DNA of 64,000 bases from Enterococcus quebecensis (GCF_001730365.1 NZ_MIKB01000001.1:558001-622000); one strand, 5' to 3'; positions 36,738 through 48,608 are shown, counted from the stretch's first letter. Notes: a model not told the origin generated them from the letters alone. Translations and numbers: made by a program.

Positions 36738-38465
36738 TTATTTCGTATACTCTTTAACTAATTCAATAACTTCTTCCATTGTATCGCAGTCATTCAACGC
36801 ACGATCTGCAAGTTCAGCCATTTTCTTAGTATCTAGACGTTTCATCAAGCTACGAGTTTGAAGAATAGATGTGGCACTCATTGAGAACTCATCTAATCCC
36901 ATACCTACTAATAGAGGTACAGCCATTTGATCTCCGCCCATTTCTCCACACATACCAGTCCATTTACCTTCAGCATGAGAAGCATCAATTACGTTTTTGA
37001 TCAAACGTAGAATTGATGGGTTATATGGTTGGTATAGGTAAGAAACACGTTCGTTCATACGGTCTGCTGCCATTGTGTATTGGATCAAGTCATTTGTTCC
37101 AATACTGAAGAAATCAACCTCTTTGGCGAATTTATCAGCAATTACAGCTGCTGCAGGAATTTCGATCATAATACCAACTTGAATCGTATCAGATACTTTT
37201 GTTCCTTCAGAAACTAATTTTGCTTTTTCTTCTTCAAAGATTTTCTTCGCTGCTCTAAATTCTTTCAAAGTAGCAACCATTGGGAACATGATACGTAAGT
37301 TACCATGAACTGACGCACGTAGCAACGCACGCATTTGCGTACGGAACATGTCGTCCCCACGTTCAGATAAACTAATACGTAATGCACGGTAACCTAAGAA
37401 TGGGTTCATTTCATGAGGTAATTGAAGATAAGGTAATTCTTTATCCCCACCAATATCCATTGTACGAACCACAACAGGTTTTCCATTCATACCTTCTAAA
37501 ACTGCTGTGTAAGCTGTATACTGCTCATCTTCTGTTGGGAAATCTGGAGAATCCATGTAAAGGAACTCTGTACGATATAAACCAACAGCTTCAGCACCAT
37601 TATTGTGTACGCCTTCTAAATCTTTAGGTGTACCAATGTTCGCTGCTAACTCGATGTGTTTACCATCAGCAGTTACTGTTTCAGCATGTTTTAATTTTTC
37701 CCATTCAGCTTTAAGGTCAGCGTATGCTTTTCCTTTTGCTTCAAAGTCAGCTTTTTCAGCGTCAGATGGGTGAACGATAACATCGCCATCGATCCCATTA
37801 ACTGCTAAGATGTCGCCTTCTTTGACTTTGGCAGTGATTTCTTTTGTTCCTACGATTGCAGGAATTTCAAGAGAACGAGCCATGATAGCTGAGTGAGAGG
37901 TACGTCCGCCAATATCCGTTACGAATGCCTTTACATACGTACGGTCTAATTGAGCAGTATCACTTGGTGTTAAGTCATGGGCAACCACAACTACTTCTTC
38001 ATTAATCATTGAAGGATTTGGAAGAGTAACACCTAATAAGTGAGCTAAAATACGTTTAGCAACATCACGAATATCTGCAGCACGTTCTTGCATGTAAGCA
38101 TTATCATCCATTGCTTCAAACATACCGATATACATATCAGTTACTTCTTTTAATGCTGATTCAGCATTTACTTTATTATCTTGAATGTTTTGTTTGATTT
38201 GACCGATCATTTCAGGGTCAGACAAAACCATTAAATGTGCATCAAATACTTGAGCTTCTTCTTCACCAAGGCTTTGCGCTGCTTTTTCTCTGATTGCTTG
38301 CAACTCAGTCGTTGATTTTGCTAAGGCATCATCTAAACGGCTTTCTTCAGCAGATACATTATCTACAGATTTTTTGTCGAAAGACAAATCAGGTTGAACT
38401 AACAGGTAAGCTTTAGCAATAGCAACACCATCACTTGCGGCAATTCCTTTTAGCATTTCAGACAT
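36738..38465 (-). CDS. ptsI: PTS enzyme I (phosphoenolpyruvate-protein phosphotransferase)
   Basis: A 575-aa cytoplasmic enzyme that takes phosphate from PEP and passes it to HPr. Seen: the phospho-histidine site [21 protein letters not shown] near residue 186, the PEP-binding region with FRTEFLYMD near 295, and the C-terminal signature around [15 protein letters not shown] near 455 and GMCGEMGGD near 500. Full length. Its first base overlaps the ptsH stop, the usual coupled arrangement. Confidence 0.98.
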   Translation of the reverse strand: MSEMLKGIAASDGVAIAKAYLLVQPDLSFDKKSVDNVSAEESRLDDALAKSTTELQAIREKAAQSLGEEEAQVFDAHLMVLSDPEMIGQIKQNIQDNKVNAESALKEVTDMYIGMFEAMDDNAYMQERAADIRDVAKRILAHLLGVTLPNPSMINEEVVVVAHDLTPSDTAQLDRTYVKAFVTDIGGRTSHSAIMARSLEIPAIVGTKEITAKVKEGDILAVNGIDGDVIVHPSDAEKADFEAKGKAYADLKAEWEKLKHAETVTADGKHIELAANIGTPKDLEGVHNNGAEAVGLYRTEFLYMDSPDFPTEDEQYTAYTAVLEGMNGKPVVVRTMDIGGDKELPYLQLPHEMNPFLGYRALRISLSERGDDMFRTQMRALLRASVHGNLRIMFPMVATLKEFRAAKKIFEEEKAKLVSEGTKVSDTIQVGIMIEIPAAAVIADKFAKEVDFFSIGTNDLIQYTMAADRMNERVSYLYQPYNPSILRLIKNVIDASHAEGKWTGMCGEMGGDQMAVPLLVGMGLDEFSMSATSILQTRSLMKRLDTKKMAELADRALNDCDTMEEVIELVKEYTK

Positions 38466-38731
38466 TATTCAGACAATCCTTCTTTTTTCATTGTGTCAAC
38501 GATTGCAGCTAATGCATCTGCTTCGTCTACACCATCAACTGAGATAGTTACGTCTGAACCTTGACCAACGCCTAGAGACATAACACCCATGATTGATTTA
38601 AGGTTAACAGATTTACCTTTGTATTCTAAGTTGATATCTGAGTTAAATTTACTTGCAGTTTGTACTAATAAAGTAGCTGGACGAGCGTGAATCCCTGTTT
38701 CTGCTACAATGTGAAATTCTTTCTTTTCCAT
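38465..38731 (-). CDS. ptsH: phosphocarrier protein HPr
   Basis: An 88-aa HPr. Seen: His15 in [17 protein letters not shown] and the regulatory Ser46 in [14 protein letters not shown], the site phosphorylated by HPr kinase. P-Ser-HPr is the CcpA co-repressor, which links this gene to the cre-like sites in the ureide regulon. An AGGAG-type site precedes the ATG. The 170-bp region upstream carries GAAGCTAGATAA (38810-38821). Confidence 0.98.
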   Translation of the reverse strand: MEKKEFHIVAETGIHARPATLLVQTASKFNSDINLEYKGKSVNLKSIMGVMSLGVGQGSDVTISVDGVDEADALAAIVDTMKKEGLSE

Positions 38732-38904
38732 ATGAATCGGTCTCCTTCGTAAGTAAAATAATTTTTTATGTTAGGGTTTTCCTTTCTTGGTACGTTTCAA
38801 GTGAAACTAGAAGCTAGATAATACCCTTTCAATTTTTAAGATACCATTTTTTTTGAGTAGTTACAACACTTTTCACCTATTTTTTATCTAATTAAAATAA
38901 TCAA

Positions 38905-39096
38905 TTATTCCGCTTCCTTCATATAATGATATATAATTCGTCCATTTAATCCGGCTTCCCCGACAATCGACATTCGATCGGGCAAATTTTTCCAAATCTC
39001 TCTAAAACTAGTAAAATCGTTGGGTTCTATGATAAGTTCAGAGATATCCCCTTCCTTTAAGGCTTTGATTTGTGCTTCAAATGGATTTTCGTGCAT
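38905..39096 (-). CDS. small conserved-looking protein of unknown function
   Basis: A 63-aa acidic protein (starts MHENPFEAQIKALKEGD). It looks soluble and folded, with no signal peptide. The ribosome binding site is weak. It sits between ptsH and clpE, where other enterococci also carry a short hypothetical gene as far as I recall. No function assigned. Confidence 0.6.
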   Translation of the reverse strand: MHENPFEAQIKALKEGDISELIIEPNDFTSFREIWKNLPDRMSIVGEAGLNGRIIYHYMKEAE

Positions 39097-39302
39097 TGAT
39101 TGATCACAGCTTTCACTTTTATTTTTGAACTGAGGCTATTGTATGACAAAAAGAGATATTTGTCTAAATTATGCTTATTGTTCTTATAAACAATCCCCAG
39201 TAATTTTACAAAAATATAATAGATTCTATTATATTTAGAATAAAGACCCAATTAATATGTTTTTTTGATTGTTTTTTTTGAAACAAGACAGAGTTCAATT
39301 GC

Positions 39303-39356
39303 TTGATTCTTACTAAAAAGATGCTATAATATTTTCAAAGGTCAAAAATGGTCAAC
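39303..39356 (+). promoter_or_regulatory. clpE promoter with CtsR operator
   Basis: TTGATT at 39303 and TATAAT at 39325 (extended, TGC directly upstream) are spaced by 16 bp. Right after the -10 lies GGTCAAA-AAT-GGTCAAC (39340-39356), matching the CtsR tandem heptamer RGTCAAANNNRGTCAAA at all but one position. Further TTTGAC/TGAC half-sites follow at about 39363-39383. This places clpE under heat-shock repression by CtsR. Confidence 0.88.
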
Positions 39357-39425
39357 GAACCATTTGACTTTATAACTGACTTTGATACATGATTAGTCTT
39401 ATTTTGAAAGGACGTGTTATATCCT

Positions 39426-41681
39426 ATGATCTGTCAAAATTGTCAACAAAATCCAGCAACGATTCATTTATATGCAAATGTTAATGGTCAAAGAAAACAA
39501 TTAGATTACTGCCAAAGTTGCTACCAAAAATTAAAAACACAAGCAAATGATAATCAACCAACAATGTCTCAACAAGATCCTTTTGGTTTTGGAAGTTTAG
39601 ATGATTTATATCGCTCTTTATCCCGTCAAATGCAAGAACAACAAAGAAATCCTAACGGTCAAGTCCCGCCTACTCAGTTTGGTGACGGCAATGGCTTTAA
39701 TGGAGGACAACCTCCAAGAGGTGGCGCAGGACAAGGAAATGGCTTATTAGGCGAGTACGGTATTAATATTACTCAAGCTGCAAAAAATGGTGACATCGAT
39801 CCTGTTGTTGGCCGTGATGAAGAAATCAAGCGTGTGATTGAAATCTTAAATCGTCGTACTAAAAATAATCCAGTCTTGATCGGTGAACCTGGTGTTGGTA
39901 AAACAGCAGTTGTCGAAGGATTAGCTCAAAAAATCGTGGATGGCGATGTACCACAAAAACTATTGGACAAAGAAGTCATTCGTTTAGACGTAGTTTCATT
40001 AGTTCAAGGTACTGGAATCCGCGGGCAATTTGAAGAACGTATGCAAAAATTAATCGAAGAAATCAAACAAGCTGAAAATATCATCTTATTTATAGATGAA
40101 GTTCATGAAATCGTGGGTGCTGGCTCTGCTGGTGATGGTAACATGGATGCAGGGAATATTTTAAAACCAGCATTAGCACGTGGCGAACTACAAATGGTTG
40201 GCGCAACTACGCTGAATGAATACCGTATTATTGAAAAAGATGCTGCTTTGGAACGCCGGATGCAACCTGTCCGTGTCGATGAACCAACAGTAGACGAAAC
40301 GATTGCCATTCTTAAGGGGCTGCAAAAACGTTATGAAGATTATCATCATGTGAAATACACAGATGAAGCGATTATCGCTGCTGCAACTTTATCCAATCGT
40401 TATATTCAAGATCGTTTCTTGCCAGACAAAGCCATCGATTTGTTAGACGAGTCTGGTTCTAAAATGAATTTAACAATCCAAATCGTGGATCCTAAAACGA
40501 TTGAAAAGAAATTAGTAGATGCTGAACAACAAAAACAACAAGCTTCTGCAGAAGAAGATTTTGAAAAAGCGGCTTATTACCGTGATCAAATTAACAAACT
40601 GCAAGCAATGAAAGAAAAACAAATCAGCGATGAAGAAACTCCTGTAATCGGCGAACAAAATATCGAAGCCATCGTCGAACAAAAAACAGGTATTCCTGTA
40701 GGTGATTTGAAAGAAAAAGAACAAACACAATTGAAAAATCTAGCTGTCGATTTAAAAGCTCATGTAGTTGGGCAAGATGATGCTGTTAATAAAGTATCAA
40801 AAGCAATTCGCCGTAACCGAGTTGGTTTAGGCAAACAAAATCGTCCAATTGGCTCCTTCTTATTTGTTGGACCAACGGGTGTGGGAAAAACAGAATTAGC
40901 CAAACAATTGGCTTACGAATTATTTGGTTCAGAAGATTCGATGATTCGTTTTGACATGAGTGAATACATGGAAAAACATAGTGTATCTAAATTGATCGGT
41001 TCACCTCCAGGTTATGTAGGGTATGATGAAGCCGGACAATTAACTGAAAAAGTTCGTCGGAATCCATACAGCTTAATTCTATTAGATGAAATCGAAAAAG
41101 CACATCCAGATGTATTGCATATGTTCTTGCAAATTCTTGATGACGGTCGTTTAACAGATGCCCAAGGTAGAACAGTCAGCTTTAAAGACACGATCATTAT
41201 CATGACAAGTAATGCAGGTACTGGAAATGTGGAAGCAAATGTCGGTTTTGGCGCAGCACGTGACGGAGTGACAAAATCTGTTTTAGGACAGTTAAACAAC
41301 TTCTTTACACCTGAATTCTTAAATCGTTTTGATGGGATCATTGAATTCAAAGCCTTAAGCAAAGAAAACTTGATGAATATCGTCAGCTTAATGTTAGATG
41401 AAGTCAATGACTTACTTGCTCATCAAAAAATTCAGATTGATGTACCAACTGATGTGAAAGAAAAATTAGTCGATTTAGGTTACGATCCTGCAATGGGCGC
41501 TCGTCCATTACGCCGGACAATTCAAGAACAAATTGAAGACGGTATCGCTGAATATTTCTTAGATCATCCTGAAGAGCATCAGCTGATTGCCAAACTAGAT
41601 GATGACGGAAAAATCATCGTTACTGGAGAAACACCCTCTTTACCTAATGACATCGTTGAAGAAACTCCTGAAGAAGAATAA
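39426..41681 (+). CDS. clpE: ATP-dependent Clp protease ATPase ClpE
   Basis: A 751-aa HSP100 unfoldase that feeds substrates to ClpP. Seen: an N-terminal zinc finger (CQNC near residue 3, CQSC near 30), a Gln/Gly-rich linker, first AAA+ module with GEPGVGKT near 155, a UVR-like coiled region near 385-410, a second module with GPTGVGKT near 482, and a C-terminal ARPLRR. A GTG at 39414 is in frame but one base from AAAGGA; the ATG at 39426 gives the family N-terminus. Controlled by the CtsR box upstream. Confidence 0.97.
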   Translation: MICQNCQQNPATIHLYANVNGQRKQLDYCQSCYQKLKTQANDNQPTMSQQDPFGFGSLDDLYRSLSRQMQEQQRNPNGQVPPTQFGDGNGFNGGQPPRGGAGQGNGLLGEYGINITQAAKNGDIDPVVGRDEEIKRVIEILNRRTKNNPVLIGEPGVGKTAVVEGLAQKIVDGDVPQKLLDKEVIRLDVVSLVQGTGIRGQFEERMQKLIEEIKQAENIILFIDEVHEIVGAGSAGDGNMDAGNILKPALARGELQMVGATTLNEYRIIEKDAALERRMQPVRVDEPTVDETIAILKGLQKRYEDYHHVKYTDEAIIAAATLSNRYIQDRFLPDKAIDLLDESGSKMNLTIQIVDPKTIEKKLVDAEQQKQQASAEEDFEKAAYYRDQINKLQAMKEKQISDEETPVIGEQNIEAIVEQKTGIPVGDLKEKEQTQLKNLAVDLKAHVVGQDDAVNKVSKAIRRNRVGLGKQNRPIGSFLFVGPTGVGKTELAKQLAYELFGSEDSMIRFDMSEYMEKHSVSKLIGSPPGYVGYDEAGQLTEKVRRNPYSLILLDEIEKAHPDVLHMFLQILDDGRLTDAQGRTVSFKDTIIIMTSNAGTGNVEANVGFGAARDGVTKSVLGQLNNFFTPEFLNRFDGIIEFKALSKENLMNIVSLMLDEVNDLLAHQKIQIDVPTDVKEKLVDLGYDPAMGARPLRRTIQEQIEDGIAEYFLDHPEEHQLIAKLDDDGKIIVTGETPSLPNDIVEETPEEE

Positions 41682-41682
41682 T

Positions 41683-41717
41683 AAAAAAGTCAATCAGAAT
41701 ATCTGATTGACTTTTTT
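41683..41717 (+). terminator. clpE terminator
   Basis: AAAAAGTCAATCAGA and TCTGATTGACTTTTT pair around a 2-4 base loop, ending in T6. Confidence 0.88.
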
Positions 41718-41887
41718 GTGTCCTTTAAGACGAATTCCTTTTTATTTAAGCTAAAAAAATTTATAATAAATATGAATAGATTGTACAACAAATTTTAGCA
41801 AGACTACTCTAGTTCTTCTCGATCTTTAGATACTCTGTTTTTTATTATTATAGTCAAAAAATAAAGAATTAAATCGAGGTGATAAAA

Positions 41888-42202
41888 ATGAAATTAGTTA
41901 ATGTAACCAATAGCTACAAAGAATTAGTCAATAAACAACTGGAAAATACCGATGCATACTTTGTTAAAGTTTATTCAGTCGGCAATACGACTGTCGTTTA
42001 TACAGAAGCTACGCAACATGCTGAAATATTAATTATTAATAAAAAACGTGCGATTCGAAAAACAGAAATTAATGAAGTGCTAACGTACTTTTTAACACGT
42101 ATTCCTAAGGAAAAATATGATCGGGAAAAAATTTCGATTATTGAGCTAAAAGACGTTACTGAAATTTCTATACCACTAAATCACACTTACATTGAGAAAT
42201 AG
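41888..42202 (+). CDS. DUF1827 family protein
   Basis: A 104-aa cytoplasmic protein starting MKLVNVTNSYKELV, which I recognise as DUF1827, a family of lactic acid bacteria and enterococci with no known function. GAGGTG lies five bases before the ATG at 41888. It is a single gene after clpE and is followed by a long hairpin. The fold appears alpha/beta with alternating short strands. Confidence 0.75.
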   Translation: MKLVNVTNSYKELVNKQLENTDAYFVKVYSVGNTTVVYTEATQHAEILIINKKRAIRKTEINEVLTYFLTRIPKEKYDREKISIIELKDVTEISIPLNHTYIEK

Positions 42203-42205
42203 ATA

Positions 42206-42271
42206 AAAGGAAAGGTGTTGGACTCCTTGAAGCAATTGTCTTCATAGGGAGTTCCACACCTTTCCTTTTAT
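42206..42271. terminator. bidirectional terminator after DUF1827
   Basis: AAAAGGAAAGGTGTTGGACTCC and GGAGTTCCACACCTTTCCTTTT form a long, nearly perfect stem with a 22-base loop between convergent genes. Confidence 0.85.
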
Positions 42272-42304
42272 TTTTTAACTCATTCTAAGTTGCTAGTTTT
42301 TCTT

Positions 42305-43462
42305 CTATTTATTTTTTTTTACACTTAAAAAAAGTGATAAAAATCCAGTTCCCAAAAGAATCGCAGCTGAAACATAATATGGGAAAAAATGATTGACATC
42401 GAACATGTAGCCTGACGCAATCGGTCCTATGATATTACCAAAACTTGTGAACGTCGAATTCAATCCATTTATCGTTCCTTGCTGATCTCCAGCATGTTTC
42501 GATAAATACGTTGTTACCGCTGGTCTAAATAAATCAAAAGCTAAAAATACGACAAAAGTAGAAAAGATAACAACTAGATTGTTGTTTGTAAATGCGATTA
42601 CCGCTATGAATATTGAACTAGCAAAAAAAGTTAATTGAATCAATCCTATTTCACTTAACTTTTGGACAATTACATCAAAGAAAAACAATTGACAAATGAG
42701 TGCTAAAATCCCACTAACGGTTACAACCATAGCAATTTCACCAGTCGTGAAGCCAAAGTTAATCGTTGCCATAATACTATAAATTGACTCAAATGCTTGT
42801 AAGCCAAATGAAGAAATCAAAATTATTATGAATAATGAAGTGAATATCGGATTTTTCAAGATATCCATAAACGAACCTTTTTTTGCTTCAACGGCTGCTT
42901 GAATCCGTTTCTCTGGCTCTTTCAATACCGTCAACGTTAAGATAAAACCAATGAATGCTAAGATTGCGGCTCCATAAAAGGGAGCCCGAATTCCCAGATA
43001 TGCAATAAAACCACCCACACCAGGTCCAATAATAAATCCACCACTTATCGCTGCCGAAACTAATCCCATCGCCTTAGAACGTTCCGCGATGGTTGTCATA
43101 TCCGCTACAAATGCAGTAACAGATGGCATGAGTAATGCTGCCGCAACTCCTCCCAAACCTCTGGAAATAAAAAAACCATTTTTCGCCTGAGCTAATCCAA
43201 ATAATAACTCGGAAAGTGAAAAAATAAGCATTCCCGTAGCAATCATTTTTTTACGACCAATCCGATCTGACAATACCCCTGCAATAGGTGAGATAATTAA
43301 TTGTGTTATAGCAAAAATAGACATCATCATGCCCATTGTTGCGCCAGAAAAATGCATTTCTTCTTTTAGTTGCGGCATAACTGGAATAACTAGACCAACA
43401 CCTAAAAACACTAAAAACAAATTAGAAATTGCCAAATACATCATACTTTTTTTACTATTCAT
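42305..43462 (-). CDS. MFS efflux transporter, DHA1 type
   Basis: A 385-aa, 12-segment drug:proton antiporter-type protein. Seen: MFS motif A as GVLSDRIGRKKMI near residue 60 and motif C-like GPGVGGF near 142 in helix 5, the antiporter signature. It belongs near the tetracycline/multidrug efflux group; the actual substrate is not readable. The ATG at 43462 has GGTG seven bases upstream; a GTG five codons earlier is less likely. Single gene. Confidence 0.85.
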   Translation of the reverse strand: MNSKKSMMYLAISNLFLVFLGVGLVIPVMPQLKEEMHFSGATMGMMMSIFAITQLIISPIAGVLSDRIGRKKMIATGMLIFSLSELLFGLAQAKNGFFISRGLGGVAAALLMPSVTAFVADMTTIAERSKAMGLVSAAISGGFIIGPGVGGFIAYLGIRAPFYGAAILAFIGFILTLTVLKEPEKRIQAAVEAKKGSFMDILKNPIFTSLFIIILISSFGLQAFESIYSIMATINFGFTTGEIAMVVTVSGILALICQLFFFDVIVQKLSEIGLIQLTFFASSIFIAVIAFTNNNLVVIFSTFVVFLAFDLFRPAVTTYLSKHAGDQQGTINGLNSTFTSFGNIIGPIASGYMFDVNHFFPYYVSAAILLGTGFLSLFLSVKKNK

Positions 43463-43555
43463 GATATCACACCCCACTAGTTTTCATTTATAGATGACAC
43501 TTACAATTCTATCGCGTAGACGACAGATTTTTGCAGTATTAGACACTCAACAAAA

Positions 43556-43592
43556 AGCCTCTTTTTATAATTCGTCATAAAAAGAGGCTTCT
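43556..43592 (-). terminator. prfC terminator
   Basis: AAGCCTCTTTTTAT and ATAAAAAGAGGCTT form a 14-bp stem; on the minus strand TTTTT follows. It lies 80 bp past the prfC stop. Confidence 0.82.
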
Positions 43593-43671
43593 ATAAAAAT
43601 AATATCTCCTAACAAATAATTAGCAAATATCAACTAACAATTTGCCGTAAAACATTCATTTCAACATATTT

Positions 43672-45249
43672 TTACATCAAACTCTTCAATTCAACATCTG
43701 GATATTTATCTGCAAACCAACGCATAGCAAATTGGTTTTCAAATAAGAATAGTGGTTGATCGAAACGGTCTCTCGCTAAAATATTCCGACTAGAACTCAT
43801 TCGTTCATCTAAATCAGCAGGATCGATCCAACGAGCGATTTTTGAACCCATTGGTGTCATAACAACTTCAGCATTATATTCATTCAGCATACGATGTTGG
43901 AACACTTCGAACTGCAATTGTCCTACTGCACCGATGATATATTCTTCTGTTAGATACGTTTTGTACAACTGGATCGCACCTTCTTGAACTAGCTGGTAGA
44001 TCCCTTTATGGAATGATTTTTGTTTCATTACATTTTTAGCACTGACTTTCATAAATAACTCTGGTGTAAATGAAGGCAACTCTTCATATTGTACTTTTAA
44101 TTTACCTTCAAACAAAGTGTCTCCAATTTGATAGTTCCCTGTGTCGTAAATCCCAATGATATCACCTGCTACAGCTTCCTCTACATTCTCTCTAGAATCC
44201 GCCATAAACTGTGTAACATTACTTAATTTAATTTTCTTGCCAGTTCTACCTAATGTCACATCCATACCACGTTCAAATGTTCCTGAACAAATTCGAACGA
44301 ATGCAATTCGATCACGATGAGCCGGATTCATATTTGCTTGTATCTTAAATACAAAACCAGAAAATTCTTCTTCATAAGGACTAACTTCTTGTCCATCTTC
44401 TGTCTTATGAGCATAAGGTGACGGTGCAAATTGTAAAAATGTTTCTAACATTGTTTGCACACCAAAATTTGTTAATGCTGAACCAAAGAATACTGGTGTT
44501 TGATCCCCACGGGCAATTTTTTCTGTATCAAATTCGTCCCCTGCTTCTACTAACAATTCAACTTCTTCTAAAACTTGTTGGTAAACACTATCTTTATGAA
44601 GTGGTAGATCACTTGATATATCGCCATCCACTAACGGAATGAATCGTTCGCCATTATTATTTTCAGGTCGATACACTTCTACACGCTTGTTGTAGATATC
44701 ATATAAACCTTCCAATCCTTTCCCCATACCAATTGGCCAGTTCATTGGGTAAGATTCGATATCTAGTAGTTCCTCTAATTCTTCCAATAACTCTAGCGGC
44801 TCGCGACCATCTCTATCTAATTTATTGATAAATGTAAAAATCGGAATTCCTCGTTTTTTGACAACTTGGAACAATTTCTTGGTTTGGGCTTCAATCCCTT
44901 TAGCACTATCAATTACCATGACAGCACTATCTACAGCCATCAAAGTTCGATACGTATCTTCTGAAAAGTCCTCATGTCCTGGAGTGTCCAAAATATTTAC
45001 TCGTTTTCCATCGTAGTCGAACTGCATCACAGAACTGGTTACAGAGATTCCCCTTTGCTTTTCGATTTCCATCCAGTCAGATTTTGCAAAGTTTCCAGTT
45101 TTCTTTCCTTTTACTGTTCCAGCTTGGCGAATCGCTCCTCCAAATAATAAAAGTTGTTCAGTAATTGTTGTTTTCCCAGCATCTGGATGGGAAATAATAG
45201 CAAACGTTCTACGGCTATCTACTTGTTCTTTTAAATGCGGATTATTCAT
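43672..45249 (-). CDS. prfC: peptide chain release factor 3
   Basis: A 525-aa translational GTPase that recycles RF1 and RF2 from the ribosome. Seen: the P-loop SHPDAGKTT near residue 20, G2 region [10 protein letters not shown] near 61, DTPGHEDF near 86 and NKLDRDG near 140, then domain II and a C-terminal EF-G-like domain. Full length. I start at the ATG at 45249, six bases after TGGAG; a GTG ten codons earlier has no site. Its promoter is at 45369-45398. Confidence 0.96.
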   Translation of the reverse strand: MNNPHLKEQVDSRRTFAIISHPDAGKTTITEQLLLFGGAIRQAGTVKGKKTGNFAKSDWMEIEKQRGISVTSSVMQFDYDGKRVNILDTPGHEDFSEDTYRTLMAVDSAVMVIDSAKGIEAQTKKLFQVVKKRGIPIFTFINKLDRDGREPLELLEELEELLDIESYPMNWPIGMGKGLEGLYDIYNKRVEVYRPENNNGERFIPLVDGDISSDLPLHKDSVYQQVLEEVELLVEAGDEFDTEKIARGDQTPVFFGSALTNFGVQTMLETFLQFAPSPYAHKTEDGQEVSPYEEEFSGFVFKIQANMNPAHRDRIAFVRICSGTFERGMDVTLGRTGKKIKLSNVTQFMADSRENVEEAVAGDIIGIYDTGNYQIGDTLFEGKLKVQYEELPSFTPELFMKVSAKNVMKQKSFHKGIYQLVQEGAIQLYKTYLTEEYIIGAVGQLQFEVFQHRMLNEYNAEVVMTPMGSKIARWIDPADLDERMSSSRNILARDRFDQPLFLFENQFAMRWFADKYPDVELKSLM

Positions 45250-45368
45250 TTGTTGCTCCAATCTATTATTATTTTTCACTTGAAAATATTTTATTTGTTT
45301 TTTAAGATCTATTTAAAAGAATGTTTACATCTGAAAATTCTCCCTATTCTTTATTCTTCAACTAAACT

Positions 45369-45398
45369 AGTATATCATGGAATTACCTTGATTTTCAA
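45369..45398 (-). promoter_or_regulatory. predicted prfC promoter
   Basis: On the minus strand TTGAAA (45398-45393) and an extended TGATATACT -10 (TATACT at 45374-45369) are spaced by 18 bp. The rest of the 520-bp gap up to 45771 holds an interrupted AGAGACCAAAACAAA hairpin near 45430-45470 and presumably the promoter of the Mga-like gene; I see no ORF. Confidence 0.55.
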
Positions 45399-45771
45399 AG
45401 TCTTTAGTCAAGTTCTTATAAAAATTAAAGAGACCAAAACAAAATTCAAAGAAGTTTGTCTTGATCTCTAACAATTGGGGAAGATTTAGTTCTTAATAAT
45501 TATTTGCTAAAAATTAGCAGAATCATTAAGATTTGTTTACACTTAACTAAGTCCAGTATATAGTCAGCTATTTGATTGTGCAAATGAGTACATTTTTTAA
45601 CCTAATTATGTATCATTATTTCCATTTCGTTATCTATTGATATTAAACACCTTATAATCTGGATATCAATCAATTACAGGCGTTATTAAATGATTAGCTT
45701 TTCCAAGAATTATTCAAAAAAGAATCAGACTTTTTACTTTATTGACAAATATCCCTTGAAGGAGGAAAAAA

Positions 45772-47177
45772 ATGCTAGAAGCAATGATGTTGGAAGACAC
45801 TGCCAAGCGTAAATTAACATTGTTCAAATTATTGACTACTTTTTCCAGCAAGGAACACAGTATCAATTTTTTTGAAAGTAAACTGGACTATTCTTACAGT
45901 CGGGTGGTTTATCTTCTAGAACTTATTCAACAGGATTTAACTAAAATGACTGGAACAAAAACAGAGATACTTCAGACAAATGGCGTTCGATATAAGCAAG
46001 ATATTTCTTATGATAGATATTATCAATATCTAATTACCCAAAGTATTCCTTATCAATTATTAGTTTCAATTCTTTTTTATCCCAATGATAATTTAACTGA
46101 ATTTTGTGAGAAAAATTATCACAGTAGGACAACCGTTGTTCGTAAATCAAAATTACTAAGTAGTTACTTTAAGCAATTTAATATTAAAATGAATGCTTCT
46201 AAATTGAACCTTTACGGTGATGAACGAGTGATACGAATAACATTATATACGTTAATATGGCTTGCTTCTCAAGGAACAAACTTGCCAATAAGCAACTTAC
46301 ACTCATGCTAGATATTATTTATCTACGAGTGAAATCTGGCAACATTCTGACAGAAAAAACAACAATTGCTCCTTATATTCCAGTCAATACAGCCTATGTG
46401 AAAGCCTTCTTTCATTACTTGATTAAGGATAGAAAAACATTGGAAGCTGAAGGTCAATTTGCCTCAATCTTGTTAATTACTACACCTAACTTTTTCAGAA
46501 AAAATGAGCATCGTCTAACATTATTAAACTCATATTTGGAAAATCAACAAAATTCAGCGACTAAATTATTGAAAGAATTTTGCACCTTTTTTAGTGAACA
46601 ATTTATGCCTGATGATTTTTCTTGGGAGAAACACCCCGTTCTCTTTGGAAATATAGGAAATATTATTTCTTCGACAACAATCATTGAAAAACCTTTTCCA
46701 ACATTATTTCACTCGATTAATCATTCACGCTATTCAAAAAATGAATCCTACTATCAATTATTTACACATTTCAAAGCATTATTTCAAAAAATTTCAAAAA
46801 GGAAAAATTTTAGCTGGCTTAAAAATAATAGAGATCAGTTATCAGATACATTGGCAGCTTTACTGGTTCCTCTTTATGAATCTTTTCAAACCACTAATCT
46901 AACCCGTATCGCATTGATTGCAGAGTCTAATTACTTACTCGTCCAGCCTTTAACAAAATTTATAGAAGAATTACCTTTTGTTGAATTAGTGGCTTATCGA
47001 TCAGCTGAGTTCTCTTCATTTGATTTCCTTGTAGCTACGTCTTCCTATTTAATTCCGGAAGATTGTCATTTACCTTCTTTTGTATTTCGTTTCTCTGCGG
47101 ATAACGATGAACAATATATTGGTCTTTATCAAGCAATCAAAGCTGTCCATAATAAGAAGATTGATGATTTGATTTAA
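45772..47177 (+). pseudogene. Mga-family transcriptional regulator split by a frameshift
   Basis: Two overlapping frames, 45772-46311 (179 aa) and about 46278-47177, together make one protein of about 470 aa, the usual length for Mga-family virulence regulators. The first carries the N-terminal HTH_Mga region (FCEKNYHSRTTVVRKSK near residue 114); the second holds the PRD-like middle and a C-terminal EIIB-like part. The switch falls near 46275-46282, where one more A in ACAAAC would restore the frame to give KLANKQLTLML. GGAGG precedes the ATG. Probably inactive unless the frameshift is an assembly error; no classic slippery heptamer is present. Confidence 0.75.
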
Positions 47178-47182
47178 ATAAA

Positions 47183-47224
47183 AAAGAAAAGAGATAGATG
47201 CTAGGCTAGCATTTATCTCTTTTC
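47183..47224. terminator. bidirectional terminator
   Basis: AAGAAAAGAGATA..ATGCTAG pairs with CTAGCAT..TATCTCTTTTCTT in a long stem between the Mga-like gene and the convergent CBS-domain gene. Confidence 0.85.
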
Positions 47225-47231
47225 TTTATTT

Positions 47232-48608
47232 TTATCGTCTTGGTTCGTCGTCTTCCATCTCTTTACGGAAAAAGCGACGATTTTCTTCTGGTTCTTCATC
47301 AACAGTTTCTTCGTCATGGAATACAACTTTTAACGCTAACACTCTTGTTCCTTCCATTTCTTCAGAGGTCAATGTGATGTTACCAACGTCAAATGAAAGT
47401 TTTTCGCCTTCATCAGGTATCGTACCTAATGCTGTGATCAAGTAACCTGCCATCGTATCCACATCACTCATATGCAGATCGGTTCCGAATACTTCGTTGA
47501 ATTCATCGATTAGCATTCTTCCTTGAATCAAATATTCATGTTCACTAATCTTAGAATATAAGTTTTCTACTTCATCCGTCTCGTCATCGATCTCACCAAC
47601 AATTTCCTCTAACAAATCTTCTAAAGTAGCTAAACCAACGACACCGCCATATTCATCTAGCAAAATAGCCATTTGATTTTGGGTTCTTTTCAGTTCATAT
47701 AGTAAATCATCTATAAAAATCGTTTCAGGAACAAACAATGGCTCTTGGATGATATTTTTTAATTGGATCTTGTCAAAACCTAATTTATGTGCTGCTTTTA
47801 GCAAGTTTTTAGTATGAAGAACACCGACAATTTTATCTTTATCCTCGTTATAAACGGGAATTCTTGAAAAATTTTCTGATAAAACTGCATCGATATTTTC
47901 ATGAATGTCATCTTCAATATTAATCATAAAAGCATCTGTACGAGGAACCATTACTTCACGGGCAACTTTTGTATCTAAGGAGAAGACACCTTGAAGCATT
48001 TCTAATTCATCATTGTCTAAAACACCCTCTGATTCTAACATATAACGCATTTCGTCACGTGTCATTTTTGAATCAGCATCATCAAATTTCATCGGTGTAA
48101 GCCTTGAAAGCAAATCCGTTGAAGCAGATAACAACCAAACGAATGGACGGGCGACAAATCCTATAATACGTACAAATCCCGATGTAGCTTGAGCTACTTC
48201 TTCTGATTTATTCATAGCAATCCGTTTTGGATATAATTCACCAAAAACAATTGAAACATAAGTCAATAAAGCTAATATAATAATGTTAGCAATATTTTTT
48301 GCAGCAGCTCCGCCACCAAGAATCGGTGCCAATCTTGCTGATAATGAATCAGCTAAAGACGCTCCAGATAAAATATTGACTAAGGTGATACCTACTTGGA
48401 TCGTTGATAGAAAGCTTGTAGGATCTTGCAAAATCTTTAATAGCTTCTTCGCCTTTGCATCTCCTTCTTCTGCTTTTTGTTCGACTCGATTCTTATTTAC
48501 AGAAACTACTGCGATCTCTGATGCAGCAAGAAATGCATTGATCAATGTTAATACGACCAATAATAAAATTTGCGCGATAAGCGACTGACTCTCGGGGTCA
48601 GCATTCAT
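47232..48608 (-). CDS. CNNM/CorC-type membrane protein with CBS domains (hemolysin-like)
   Basis: A 458-aa protein of the UPF0053/TlyC-CorC group. Seen: an N-terminal DUF21 membrane domain with about four segments (NAFLAASEIAVVSV near residue 23, TIQVGITLVNILSG near 68), two CBS domains (about 200-325, with VPRTDAFMI and DEYGGVVGLATLEDLLEEIVGEI), and a C-terminal CorC-HlyC domain. Homologues act in Mg2+ or other ion homeostasis; true hemolysis is unlikely. The start is ambiguous between ATG 48608 and GTG 48617. Confidence 0.9.
   Translation of the reverse strand: MNADPESQSLIAQILLLVVLTLINAFLAASEIAVVSVNKNRVEQKAEEGDAKAKKLLKILQDPTSFLSTIQVGITLVNILSGASLADSLSARLAPILGGGAAAKNIANIIILALLTYVSIVFGELYPKRIAMNKSEEVAQATSGFVRIIGFVARPFVWLLSASTDLLSRLTPMKFDDADSKMTRDEMRYMLESEGVLDNDELEMLQGVFSLDTKVAREVMVPRTDAFMINIEDDIHENIDAVLSENFSRIPVYNEDKDKIVGVLHTKNLLKAAHKLGFDKIQLKNIIQEPLFVPETIFIDDLLYELKRTQNQMAILLDEYGGVVGLATLEDLLEEIVGEIDDETDEVENLYSKISEHEYLIQGRMLIDEFNEVFGTDLHMSDVDTMAGYLITALGTIPDEGEKLSFDVGNITLTSEEMEGTRVLALKVVFHDEETVDEEPEENRRFFRKEMEDDEPRR

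Noticed and set aside
47232-48608. A true hemolysin
   Set aside because: The family name is historical. The DUF21-CBS-CorC layout points to ion homeostasis.
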